A stretch of 36,785 bases of DNA from Candidatus Gemmiger faecigallinarum (GCA_019120395.1 DWVD01000101.1:1-36785); one strand, 5' to 3'. Shown: positions 15,271 through 22,785, numbered from the stretch's first letter. Made by a program: numbers and translations. The notes: generated by a model from the letters alone, not told the origin.

Positions 15271-15747
15271 TTACTCCTCCACCACGCGCACAGTGGCCAT
15301 GACCACCGGGGTGCGGGGCTTGTCGTTCCAGTCGGTGGGGGTGTCGGCGATCTCGTCCACCACGTCCAGGCCGGAGACCACATGGCCAAAGGCCGCATAA
15401 TCGCCGTCCAGGTGGGGCGCGTCGGCATGCATGATAAAGAACTGGCTGCCGGCCGAGTTGGGGTCCATGGCGCGGGCCATGCTGATGACGCCGCGGGTGT
15501 GCTTGATGGGGTTGTTGACGCCGTTGCGGGCAAACTCGCCCTTGATGTGCCAGCCGGGGCCGCCGGTGCCGTTGCCCAGCGGGCAGCCGCCCTGGATCAT
15601 AAATCCGGGGATGATGCGGTGGAAGGTCAGGCCGTCATAAAAGCCCTGATTGACCAGCTTGAGGAAGTTCTCGCAGGTCAGGGGCGCGGCCTTGGGGTCC
15701 AGCTCGAGGTCGATGGTCTTGCCGTTCTGCATGGTGATGCGTACCAT
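15271..15747 (-). CDS. Cyclophilin-type peptidyl-prolyl cis-trans isomerase
   Basis: The 158-residue protein lacks a signal peptide and is a complete single cyclophilin domain. It has FHRIIPGFMIQGGCPLGNGTGGPG (core FHRII...MIQGG), the ISMAR and SQFFIMHADAPHLDG segments, and FGHVVSGLDVVDEI. The active-site Arg, Phe, Met and Gln of FHRIIPGFMIQ are all present. It catalyses proline isomerisation in the cytoplasm. AAGGAGAA precedes ATG 15747. It follows the zinc phospholipase gene by 79 bases on the same strand and may share its transcript. Confidence 0.95.
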   Translation of the reverse strand: MVRITMQNGKTIDLELDPKAAPLTCENFLKLVNQGFYDGLTFHRIIPGFMIQGGCPLGNGTGGPGWHIKGEFARNGVNNPIKHTRGVISMARAMDPNSAGSQFFIMHADAPHLDGDYAAFGHVVSGLDVVDEIADTPTDWNDKPRTPVVMATVRVVEE

Positions 15748-15826
15748 AATCGTGTTCTCCTTTTCGGTTTTGAATATTCGCCGGCACGGGCGGCAGTTGG
15801 TCCGCGCCGGGCGTGGGATACCGCTG

Positions 15827-16792
15827 TTATGCCTGGCCGCCGTCCCCGGGGGAAGGCGCGCCGGGCGGGTCGGGCACCGGCGGGGCTTCGGGGGCGCGGC
15901 GGGGGTCGCTTTGCGGGGTGGGGCGGCCTTCGGTATAGCTCATGCTGCCCAGCAGCGTAAAAAAGCGGCTGGCCGGCATTTTGCCCATCCAGTACTCCAG
16001 CGCGCCCAGCATATACAGGGCGCTGCGCTTTTCCGCCTGGCGCAGCAGCACAAACGCGCCGCCCTGTTTTTCCTCGCCGGTAAAGGGGTCGGTCCAGGTC
16101 TCGGGCAGGTCTTTGGCCAGCTGCCGCGGGCTGACATGGCCGGTGATGAACCCCCGCCCGCCGAACAGCGGTTCCACCAGCCAGAACAGCGCCCGCTTGA
16201 CGCCGTGCCGGCTGGGGAACAGCCGCCGCACCCGGTGCAGGTCATAGAAAGCGTCCGCCAGGAATTCCACCGGGATATCCAGGCCGTAGGCTTCCTGCAG
16301 GGCGGTGTGCAGCAGCTTGGTCACGTCGGCCAGGTCGGGGCCGGGCACCAGCGGGCTGGCGTCCCCGGCGGGGACGATGGAAACGCCGGTATCCTCGGCG
16401 TGCAGCGTCGAGTCCAGCGCGATCTCAAAATAGCCGTGGCCGCCGCGCCCGGCGTAGGGCATGCCGGGCTGACAGAGGGCGACGACATAGGGGTGCAGCA
16501 CCGTGTCGGCGGCGTAGTGGCTCAAAAAGCCCAGCGTATAGTCGATCTGGGCCTGGGTCTTGACGTGGCTGACCAGGCTTTTTAAAAAGGCTCCGGTGTT
16601 TTCCTCATGCATGCGGTTGCCCAGCGCGGGCAGGTCCCAGCGGCGCTTGCGGGCAGACTTCCACACCTCGAAGCAGAACAGCGCGTCGGGGCCGTTGGCG
16701 CCGACGGCAAAGGCTTCGGGGCAATGCACAGGATACCGCGCCGCCTTGGCCGCGCGGCGCGCTGTGCGCACATGGGTATATCCTTCGGGCAT
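15827..16792 (-). CDS. Zinc-dependent phospholipase C family protein
   Basis: The 321-residue protein matches the bacterial zinc phospholipase C/P1-nuclease-like family: GYTHVRTARRAAK, FAVGANGPDALF, NRMHEENTGAFL, and LGFLSHYAADTVLHPYV supply the Asp/His metal ligands, and GYFEIALDST follows. In Oscillospirales such proteins are cytoplasmic-looking, without a signal peptide, as here, and their substrate is unknown. The last 35 residues are Pro, Gly and Ala rich and look disordered. I chose ATG 16792; ATG 16804 has its only ribosome-site-like AAAGG abutting the codon, whereas the same element is about 11 bases from 16792. Confidence 0.82.
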   Translation of the reverse strand: MPEGYTHVRTARRAAKAARYPVHCPEAFAVGANGPDALFCFEVWKSARKRRWDLPALGNRMHEENTGAFLKSLVSHVKTQAQIDYTLGFLSHYAADTVLHPYVVALCQPGMPYAGRGGHGYFEIALDSTLHAEDTGVSIVPAGDASPLVPGPDLADVTKLLHTALQEAYGLDIPVEFLADAFYDLHRVRRLFPSRHGVKRALFWLVEPLFGGRGFITGHVSPRQLAKDLPETWTDPFTGEEKQGGAFVLLRQAEKRSALYMLGALEYWMGKMPASRFFTLLGSMSYTEGRPTPQSDPRRAPEAPPVPDPPGAPSPGDGGQA

Positions 16793-16842
16793 TTTGGTAT
16801 CCATCCTTTGGGCGGCGCAGACTGTGCCGCCGCCTGACCTTT

Positions 16843-16871
16843 ATTGTACACGAAACCGCGCCGGGATGCAA
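16843..16871 (-). promoter_or_regulatory. Sigma-A-type promoter for the zinc phospholipase gene
   Basis: On the minus strand TTGCAT (16871-16866), 17 bases, then TACAAT (16848-16843). It lies between the MFS gene end and the phospholipase gene, so these two are separate units. Confidence 0.75.
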
Positions 16872-16923
16872 TGTGCAAAGCATGCCGGCGCGGCCGTATG
16901 GAGTTTTGCGCTGTTTGCGGGGG

Positions 16924-18291
16924 TCAGATCTTTTTGCCGCTGGCTTTCAGGTGCTTGGGCAGCACAAAGAAGTAGAGCGCGCCGCCCAGCCCGACGATGA
17001 GCAGGATGGACAAAATGCCGTAGGGGCTGGACGCCGCGTTGATGGCATCGATCTGCTCCGCCGTGGCGGTGGCTGCGGTCAGGCCCTGTTCGGCCATCAT
17101 GCCGTTGGCCACCGCCGAGCTGACCACGCCCACCAGCGTGGGACCGATGATGGAGCTGAACTTGCCAAAGATGTCAAAGAAGCCGAAGAACTCGCCGCTG
17201 CGCTGCTTGTCGGGGATCAGCTTGCCGTACATGCTGCGGGAAAGCGCCTGGATGCCGCCCTGGCTGGTGGCGCACAGCACCGCCAGCAGCCAGAACTGCC
17301 ACAGGCTGCGCATGAAGAAGCCGAACACGCAGATGAACATGTACACGCAGATGCCCACGCCCACCATGGTGCGGGCGCCGAACTTTGCGCTGAGTTTCAT
17401 ATACAGCAGGCAGAAGGGCAGGCCCAGCACCTGCACCAGCAAAAGCGCCAGCAGCATGCCGGTGGAGTCCAGCCCCAGGTTGGTGCCGTAGGTGGTGGCC
17501 ATGCTGATCACGGTGTGCACGCCGTCGATGTAGAAGAAATAGGCGATAATGTAAACCAGCAGCGCTTTGTTGCGGCCGATCTCTTTTATCGTGGCGCCCA
17601 CCCCGCGGATGTTGCGCCCGATGTCGCCCTTCTCATACGGTTTGCCGCCCTTCTGCTGGCAGTTTTTCAAAAGCGGCAGGCTGAACACCAGCCACCACAC
17701 GGCGGTAAAGGCAAAGATGAAGGCCAGGCAGACCAGCATGTCCACGCCCACCAGGTTCATCACCAGAAAAACCACCAGCGGGATGGTGGAACCGCCGATG
17801 TACCCCAGGCCGTAGCCCAGCGTCGAGACCCGGTCCATCCGGTCCTCGGTGGTGACGTCGGTCAAAAAGGCGTCGTAATAAATGCAGGAGGCGTCAAATC
17901 CAATGGTGCTGAGGATGTACAGCACCAGCACGAACATGGCCACCCGCCCCGCCGCGTCGGTGGAGGAGGTAAAGTCCATCATGGGCGCAAAGGAAAGTCC
18001 TGCCACCGCCAGCACGCCCAGCCCCAGAAAGAAGGCGAACAGCTTTTTGCGCATGCCGCGGATGTCGCCGAACACGCCCAGAAACGGCGCGGCCAGCGCC
18101 ACGATCGCCATGGCGATGCTGGTGGCGTAGCCCCAGGTGCTCATGCTGGAGACGCTGTCGGCGGTACATTCGGCCACCGAGTCGAAGAAGATGGGCAGGA
18201 TGGTCACAATGATGACCGAGTGGGCGCTGTTGGCCCAGTCGTACATCATCCAGCTGATCTCCTGTTTGGTATACCCCTTTAATATGGACAT
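16924..18291 (-). CDS. UMF1 (Atg22-like) MFS transporter
   Basis: The 455-residue protein has about 12 membrane helices. It begins MSILKGYTKQEISWMMYDWANSAH, and the YDWANSA motif is diagnostic of UMF1/Atg22-like permeases. The loop CIYYDAFLTDVTTEDRMDRVSTLGYGLGYIGG is also characteristic, as is SQGGIQALSRSMYGKLIP in the C-terminal half. Related proteins export amino acids from vacuoles in fungi; bacterial substrates are largely unknown. Minus-strand ATG 18291 has an AGGGGGAA site upstream. A long open frame extends upstream in another gene's territory and is not part of it. Confidence 0.9.
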   Translation of the reverse strand: MSILKGYTKQEISWMMYDWANSAHSVIIVTILPIFFDSVAECTADSVSSMSTWGYATSIAMAIVALAAPFLGVFGDIRGMRKKLFAFFLGLGVLAVAGLSFAPMMDFTSSTDAAGRVAMFVLVLYILSTIGFDASCIYYDAFLTDVTTEDRMDRVSTLGYGLGYIGGSTIPLVVFLVMNLVGVDMLVCLAFIFAFTAVWWLVFSLPLLKNCQQKGGKPYEKGDIGRNIRGVGATIKEIGRNKALLVYIIAYFFYIDGVHTVISMATTYGTNLGLDSTGMLLALLLVQVLGLPFCLLYMKLSAKFGARTMVGVGICVYMFICVFGFFMRSLWQFWLLAVLCATSQGGIQALSRSMYGKLIPDKQRSGEFFGFFDIFGKFSSIIGPTLVGVVSSAVANGMMAEQGLTAATATAEQIDAINAASSPYGILSILLIVGLGGALYFFVLPKHLKASGKKI

Positions 18292-18361
18292 GGAAATTCC
18301 CCCTGGACGAATTTGCCGCCCCGGAAGGTCCCGGCGCAGGCATTTGAACAGATACAGTATT

Positions 18362-18390
18362 ATTGTACCATGCGCCGGGGGCAAAAACAA
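18362..18390 (-). promoter_or_regulatory. Promoter for the MFS gene, overlapping the sigma-operon terminator
   Basis: On the minus strand TTGTTT (18390-18385), 17 bases, TACAAT (18367-18362). The -35 is formed by the T-tract of the terminator just upstream. Confidence 0.65.
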
Positions 18391-18423
18391 TGCGGCGCGC
18401 TGCCAAAACGGCATGCGCACCGC
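18382..18423 (-). terminator. Terminator of the sigma factor operon
   Basis: On the minus strand, a 12-13 bp interrupted stem (18423-18410 with 18404-18392, one bulge and one wobble) ends in ATTGTTTTTG. It closes the four-gene sigma/anti-sigma operon ending at 18470. Confidence 0.7.
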
Positions 18424-18469
18424 AAAATCGGTGTAAAATCGGGGTGAAGCCGGCCGCTGCACCGCCCGG

Positions 18470-19369
18470 TCAAGCCGCCGCGCTGTCGGCGCTCTCGGCG
18501 GTGGAAGGCTGCAGCTGGTGCAGGCTGGTATCAAACTGGGCCAGGTATTCGTCCAGCTCCTGCTCGTTGTCAAACCGGGTGTCGTCGTACCAGAGGTCCA
18601 CATCCACGTCCCGGGCCAGCTGTTCGGCGGTGCGGTGGATGCTCCATGCGCCGTCCACGTCCAGATAGAAGCTGCGGGACAGATCGGGGTGCGCCCCCGC
18701 GCCGCTTCCCATCGTATCCCACACCGTGTCAAAGGTATAACTGCTGAACGGCAGGCCCGCCCGCTCGGCCTCGTCGATGACGGCCCGGCAGCCCGCGGCA
18801 AAGCTCTGCGCGTCGGCGTAGTTGTTTTCCAGCGTCACATAGGCCCAGACCTCGTCGGTGTCGGTGATGGACGCGGTGTCCCGCTCGCCGCTGCCCACCG
18901 CCCGCTGCAGGGTCACTTCCACGGTAACGTCCCGGATGTCCGCGTTGCCCTTCAGCGCGTCGTAGGCCTGCTGTTCCAGCTGGGCGGCCAGCCGCTCCTC
19001 GGCGTACTCATGGCTGGGCCCCCAGCCTTCGGCCAGCTGGCCCAGGATGGACGCGCCGCCCGCCGCCACCAGCAGCAGAAAACAGACGAACATGCTCAAA
19101 AAATCGTATTTCAGCGTCACGTCGGGGCGCACCGAGTAGATCAGCACCTCCACGCCCAGCACCACCAGGATCAGCGGCGACAGCCGCAGCACCGAAAGCA
19201 CGTCGATGCCCGGCACCAAAATGGCCGCCACCATCAAAACGCCCACAAAGATCAGCGTGACGCCAAAGGCCACCGTGCCCACCCGGCGCACTTTGCGCGG
19301 CTGCGGTGCGGCTGCCCAGGGCCCGCCGGCGGGCGGATTGGGCGCAGACTGCCTGTTCTGGTATTCCAT
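18470..19369 (-). CDS. Hypothetical membrane protein of the sigma-factor operon
   Basis: This 299-residue protein has a Pro/Gln-rich N-terminus of about 28 residues. Three membrane helices follow (about residues 31-52, 58-78 and 92-112), resembling the LiaI-LiaF/DUF5668-like transmembrane block. The remaining 185 residues form a soluble, acidic domain outside or inside the membrane. I do not recognise that domain. It is the last gene of the operon ECF sigma - anti-sigma - membrane protein - this gene, 20 bases after the preceding gene. A ribosome site GGGAGG lies before ATG 19369. It may be a target or an accessory sensor of the system. Confidence 0.6.
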   Translation of the reverse strand: MEYQNRQSAPNPPAGGPWAAAPQPRKVRRVGTVAFGVTLIFVGVLMVAAILVPGIDVLSVLRLSPLILVVLGVEVLIYSVRPDVTLKYDFLSMFVCFLLLVAAGGASILGQLAEGWGPSHEYAEERLAAQLEQQAYDALKGNADIRDVTVEVTLQRAVGSGERDTASITDTDEVWAYVTLENNYADAQSFAAGCRAVIDEAERAGLPFSSYTFDTVWDTMGSGAGAHPDLSRSFYLDVDGAWSIHRTAEQLARDVDVDLWYDDTRFDNEQELDEYLAQFDTSLHQLQPSTAESADSAAA

Positions 19370-19389
19370 TGTATTCCTCCCTGCCCGGT

Positions 19390-20103
19390 TCAGCGGGCGT
19401 CGCTGGCAATATCGTCGGCATCCAGAGATTCATCGGAAGCCGGAGCTCCGGCTTCCGGGCGAGGGTGCTCCTCGCCCGCCCGGTCACGCACGCCCGCCTT
19501 GGGCCACTGGGGCGCCGGGCCGGCGCCGAAAGTATCGTCCGGCATGCCGGAAAAATCGGGGATGTCGTCCGTCGCGCCGTAGTCGTAGCCGGAGCCGCCG
19601 GTGTAGGGCGGGATGTCCTCCGGGCCGCCGCCGCGTCCGCCGCGGGGGCCTTTCAGCAGCCAGAAGCCGCCGGCGATCAGCAGGGCGGCCACCACCAGGG
19701 TGGGGACCATATTGGCCGCGTACCAGCCGATAAAGTTGATGACCAGCGGCTCGATGATGCTGCTGTACAGCGCCCACACGCCCAGGCCGATAAAGACCCA
19801 GCCGATGACCCGGTTGCCGGACGGGAAGATCCGCCGCAGCGAGTCCAGGTTTTCAAAAATCAGCAGCGAGTCCGGTTTGGGATCGCCGTTGGTCATGTGG
19901 CGGATCAGGTCGTAGGTGTCAAAAAAGCTGTACATCCACACAATGGGGCAGATGACGACCAGCGGCGCAATGATGGCCCCCAGCCCGACGCCGATGCAAA
20001 AAATCGTGATCATGGTCAGGCCGCGTTTCATATAGCCATAGTACATCTGGCCTGCGCCGGGGATACAGGCGAAAATAAAGGTCAAAAGTCCGTTTTTCTT
20101 CAT
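19390..20103 (-). CDS. Membrane protein with N-terminal TM2-like region
   Basis: A 237-residue protein starts MKKNGLLTFIFACIPGAGQMYYGYMKRGL, a pattern of TM2/DUF5683-like proteins (PGxGQxYxG at residues 15-23). Two helices lie at about 27-58. Two more helices follow (about 98-118 and 125-148), and the last 85 residues are acidic and Gly/Pro rich. The function is unknown. It is seven bases downstream of the anti-sigma gene, so co-expression with the ECF sigma factor is expected. ATG 20103 is preceded by a GGGGGAG site that overlaps the anti-sigma coding end. Confidence 0.65.
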   Translation of the reverse strand: MKKNGLLTFIFACIPGAGQMYYGYMKRGLTMITIFCIGVGLGAIIAPLVVICPIVWMYSFFDTYDLIRHMTNGDPKPDSLLIFENLDSLRRIFPSGNRVIGWVFIGLGVWALYSSIIEPLVINFIGWYAANMVPTLVVAALLIAGGFWLLKGPRGGRGGGPEDIPPYTGGSGYDYGATDDIPDFSGMPDDTFGAGPAPQWPKAGVRDRAGEEHPRPEAGAPASDESLDADDIASDAR

Positions 20104-20109
20104 GGTGGT

Positions 20110-20724
20110 TTACTCCCCCCTGGCGGGCTGCACGCCGCCGTCTTGCCGGTGGTTGCCGGGATCGTTGCTGTTGGTGCTGCTGGCGGTATCGGTTTCGGCG
20201 CCGCTGCCGGCGCGCGGCTCGGCCAGCTGGGCAAAGCCGCTTTGCACGTAGGCCTGCAGCTCGTTCAGCACATCGTCGATGCCCTTGCCGATGCCGCCGA
20301 TAAACTGTTGGATGCTCTGGCTGATGGAAAACCGCGGCCCTTCCGAAAGGCGGTCCACGCCGCGCTGTGCGGTGCCGTCCGAGATATTGAACACCCCGAA
20401 ATTCCACAGCGCAAAGGCCAGGATGACCGCCGCCGCGATGGAGACGTATTTGTTGGTGAACACCCGGATGGAACGCATGCGCAGCAGGTTCTGCACCTGG
20501 GGCGCAATGTCCCGCGCGGGGCTGAGCAGCGCCTGGGGCATGGCCTCCAGCCAGTTGGTGTAGCGGTTCAGGCAGGCGTTGCAGAAGCTCAGGTGCTCGG
20601 CCGCTTCCAGGCTGCCCAGCTCGTCCAGGCTGCCGTTTTCCATGGCGTTCATGCCGGCGCCAGTCAGATGACCGCCGTCGTCGAACAGATTTTGGTTGTC
20701 AAAGGGTACCAGTGCGTTTTGCAT
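20110..20724 (-). CDS. Zinc-containing anti-sigma factor (ZAS type)
   Basis: The 204-residue protein carries the HX3CX2C motif at His44, Cys48 and Cys51 (HLSFCNAC), which binds zinc and the cognate ECF sigma factor in anti-sigma factors. One membrane helix follows at about residues 93-112 (VSIAAAVILAFALWNFGVF). The external C-terminal domain of about 90 residues is of low complexity and presumably senses the signal. The first 40 residues are unusual for the family. Its ATG directly follows the sigma-factor TAA, so the two are coupled. It should hold the sigma factor at the membrane until released by proteolysis or a conformational signal. Confidence 0.82.
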   Translation of the reverse strand: MQNALVPFDNQNLFDDGGHLTGAGMNAMENGSLDELGSLEAAEHLSFCNACLNRYTNWLEAMPQALLSPARDIAPQVQNLLRMRSIRVFTNKYVSIAAAVILAFALWNFGVFNISDGTAQRGVDRLSEGPRFSISQSIQQFIGGIGKGIDDVLNELQAYVQSGFAQLAEPRAGSGAETDTASSTNSNDPGNHRQDGGVQPARGE

Positions 20725-21255
20725 TTATGCCTGCCTCCTTTCCAGAATTTGCTGCCGAAGGATGACCTTGGCGCGGAAGATCTGATTCTGCACCGTCTTT
20801 TCCGGCCTGCCCAGCGCCTGGGCGATGACCGGCACGGTCTTGTGCTCCAGCAGATACATGGTGGCCACGCTGCCGTAGGGTTCCCGCAGGGTGCGCACCA
20901 TGTTTTGCAGGGCGGCGGCCTCGTCCCGGGCGATCATGGTCTCCTCGGGGTTGCGGGCGTCGCCGGGCGGCGCGCCGCGGGGTTCGGGCAGCTGGTCGTC
21001 CTGCTGGGCCTGCACCCGGCGGACCCAGGCGCTTTTCAGGTGGTCCTTGCATTTGTTGGTGGCCACCCGCACCAGCCACTGCTTGTGATAGGCCGGGTCG
21101 CACCGGTCGATGTTGGACCAGGCCGAAAGGAAGGTGTCCTGGGTCAGATCCTCGGCAATGTGGGGATCGTGCACGAACTGGTAGCACACGGTATACACCA
21201 GCCGCTGATACTGCCGCATCAGGCTGGCGAACTGCTCGTTGTTCAGCCGGCACAC
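20725..21255 (-). CDS. ECF-family RNA polymerase sigma factor
   Basis: The protein has sigma region 2 (LMRQYQRLVYTVCYQFVHDPHIAEDLTQDTFL and WLVRVATNKCKDHLKS) and region 4 (LREPYGSVATMYLLEHKTVPVIAQALGRPEKTVQNQIFRAK). This is the normal two-domain ECF layout, of about 175 residues. The start is unusual. GTG 21255 abuts an AAAGGGG site with no gap, whereas CTG 21246 is eight bases from it, so initiation at CTG is plausible; the coordinate given is the GTG. It is followed by a ZAS anti-sigma factor, so the operon is a stress-response unit. No ECF-type autoregulatory promoter was confirmed upstream. Confidence 0.9.
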   Translation of the reverse strand: MCRLNNEQFASLMRQYQRLVYTVCYQFVHDPHIAEDLTQDTFLSAWSNIDRCDPAYHKQWLVRVATNKCKDHLKSAWVRRVQAQQDDQLPEPRGAPPGDARNPEETMIARDEAAALQNMVRTLREPYGSVATMYLLEHKTVPVIAQALGRPEKTVQNQIFRAKVILRQQILERRQA

Positions 21256-21486
21256 CCCCTTTGTATGTTTTGGAACCGTCCTGTGCGGGGTATGCCGGGC
21301 AAAAGCCAACCGAAAGCGCCGAATCCCCCGCGGAAGGGCCTTTTGGACGCGCAGGGTTCCGCCGGACTGCCGTCCGCCCCTGCCACGCCCTCCGCATCGG
21401 CGCCTTCTGTCTATACTACGAACGGCCCGGCCGTGATTTTGCAGTCCGCTCCGATTTTTTTGAGAATTTTTTGGAGGAAAGGCGGC

Positions 21487-21546
21487 CGCTTGTGTATCGC
21501 CGCCTGTTCCCGGCCGCAATGTAGGGCGGGCGTTTTCGCCCGCCGC
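21487..21546 (+). repeat. 60-bp direct repeat, left copy
   Basis: It matches 21993-22052 with a single T/A difference at 21533. Within it is a perfect 8-bp stem with a four-T loop (21525-21532 with 21537-21544). It has no coding content. Confidence 0.9.
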
Positions 21547-21992
21547 CGGCCCTATTGACGGGTGTTGTTTGCGGGGTGTGGGTTTGTTATAAAGCGGCTG
21601 GGCTAGGTTGCCTTGTTGCTGTTATAACGGCATCCGCCGGAAGCTGCCGCTTTTTGACCGACCAAAAAGCGGCGGAAAAAGTCGCCGCTAGTTCCGAGGC
21701 GCGGGGCACGGCTCAAGGGGACCTCGGTCCCCTTGAGAATCCCCTGGGATTAAATGGGGTCGACCGAGAATTGCGTCGCCTGTGGTATCGCAAGCCCCGT
21801 GCCGGATCGTTCCCCGTTTCTCGCATCGCAAAAGCTCACCCGGTCTCCCGATCAGACTCCGACCCGCTACCGCAGGTCGGAATCGACTTGCCGGGAGGCT
21901 GGTGGCTATCACGCAGATTGTCCTTGTCGAAAAGCCTCTGCGCAGGGGCCGATGATTTCATCGGCCCGCCGGCTGACCCGGCTGGGGGCTGA
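21547..21992 (+). ncRNA. Candidate structured non-coding segment between direct repeats
   Basis: This 446-base stretch lacks a plausible gene on either strand. It has many strong hairpins: 21646-21656 with 21663-21673 (11 bp), 21712-21723 with 21726-21737 (12-bp palindrome around two bases), one at about 21859-21880 (CCGACC with GGTCGG), and 21945-21954 with 21957-21966 (10 bp). It also has a sigma-A-like promoter (21565-21593). It may be a regulatory RNA, a mobile repeat such as a MITE-like element, or a genome-wide repeat family. I cannot match it to a known RNA family from memory. Transcription is only inferred. Confidence 0.4.
21565..21593 (+). promoter_or_regulatory. Promoter-like signal inside the repeat-flanked segment
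   Basis: TTGTTT (21565-21570), a 17-base spacer, TATAAA (21588-21593). It faces the hairpin-rich segment and could produce an RNA of about 400 bases. Confidence 0.45.
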
Positions 21993-22052
21993 CGCTTGTG
22001 TATCGCCGCCTGTTCCCGGCCGCAATGTAGGGCGGGCGATTTCGCCCGCCGC
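21993..22052 (+). repeat. 60-bp direct repeat, right copy
   Basis: Second copy of the repeat at 21487-21546, offset by 506 bases. The stem is 22031-22038 with 22043-22050, here with an ATTT loop. From 22053 to 22240 the DNA is GC-rich with no recognised gene; ATG/GTG frames there are short and lack ribosome sites. Confidence 0.9.
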
Positions 22053-22240
22053 GGAGCCTGGCGGCGTCGCAGGGTTTTCCGGGACGATGCGAGCACTGCC
22101 GCCCGCAGGCGGCGTTTCGGAGCGCAAAGTACGAAGTGCCGGCTCTTAGCGCGGAGATCGTCCCCTACGGAACACAGGGCAAGGCTCTGCCGGGCTTGGG
22201 AGGATACTTCCGCCGCAAGACGCAGACGGAGGGGCGAGGC

Positions 22241-22573
22241 TTACCGGCGGTTCTTCTCGCCCCAGTCGCACATGGCGTCCAGGATGGGGATCAGCGAGCG
22301 GCCGCGGTCGGTCAGGCTGTACTCCACCTTGGGCGGGATCTGGGGGTATTCCTCCCGATGGACCAGGCCGTCGGCTTCCAGCTCCTTGAGGGTCGAACTC
22401 AGCGTCTTGTACGAGATGCCCCCGATATACTTTTTCATCTCGTTGAACCGCACCACGCCGAAGCACATCAGCGTGTACAAAATCGTCATCTTGTATTTGC
22501 CGTTGATCAAAGACAGGGTGTAACTGAACCCGGTGCTGCCCAGGCTGGCCTGGGCGATGCAGCTTGCATCCAT
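22241..22573 (-). CDS. HxlR-family transcriptional regulator
   Basis: The 110-residue winged-helix protein has the HxlR pattern: INGKYKMTILYTLMCFGVVRFNEMKKYIGGISYKTLSSTLKELEADGLVHREEYPQIPPKVEYSLTDRGRSL. The catalytic-like redox Cys near the N-terminus (Cys5) may sense electrophiles or formaldehyde, as in HxlR, HypR or YodB proteins, but this is inference. CAAAGGAGAG precedes ATG 22573. It is divergent from a two-gene reductase operon across an operator-like dyad, so it most likely controls those genes and itself. Confidence 0.9.
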   Translation of the reverse strand: MDASCIAQASLGSTGFSYTLSLINGKYKMTILYTLMCFGVVRFNEMKKYIGGISYKTLSSTLKELEADGLVHREEYPQIPPKVEYSLTDRGRSLIPILDAMCDWGEKNRR

Positions 22574-22590
22574 GGTACTCTCCTTTGGGT

Positions 22591-22617
22591 AAGTATCGCA
22601 CTTTGATGTGCGTACTT
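22591..22617. promoter_or_regulatory. HxlR operator-like dyad
   Basis: Arms AAGTATCGCAC (22591-22601) and GTGCGTACTT (22608-22617) form a near-perfect inverted repeat with a single extra base. It lies in the leader of the HxlR gene and overlaps the start of the -35 of the plus-strand promoter. This is the expected layout for a repressor of both directions. Confidence 0.65.
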
Positions 22618-22643
22618 GTTTTGCGTCGCGTTCCTGTTATGAT
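22616..22643 (+). promoter_or_regulatory. Promoter for the reductase operon
   Basis: TTGTTT (22616-22621), a 16-base spacer, TATGAT (22638-22643). An alternative pair TTGCGT (22621-22626), 17 bases, TATAGT (22644-22649) overlaps it. Confidence 0.55.
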
Positions 22644-22670
22644 TATAGTATCAGCTGCGGGGCAAGTCAA
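22642..22670 (-). promoter_or_regulatory. Promoter for the HxlR gene
   Basis: On the minus strand TTGACT (22670-22665), 17 bases, then TATAAT (22647-22642), a near-consensus promoter. Its -10 overlaps the -10 of the opposite promoter. Confidence 0.82.
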
Positions 22671-22785
22671 CGCGGAACAGGCAGCCGGCCCCGTCTCCGC
22701 CCGTTTTTGCCCGCCCCGCGGCAGTATGCTTTTCCCCCCAGGCGCTCCCCGGCAGATGCGCCCCTAAAATCAGGAGGTTTGTGCC

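Noticed and set aside
19306-21558. A 750-codon plus-strand open frame
   Set aside because: It runs antisense through the sigma, anti-sigma and two membrane protein genes, has Gln/His/Ala-rich composition typical of antisense high-GC frames, and no ribosome site.
21487-22052. The direct repeats as ends of an insertion sequence
   Set aside because: They are direct rather than inverted, and no transposase frame lies between them.
21555-22149. Several 60-145 codon frames on both strands in the repeat-flanked region
   Set aside because: None has a ribosome site or a family match, and the stem-loop structure explains the sequence better.
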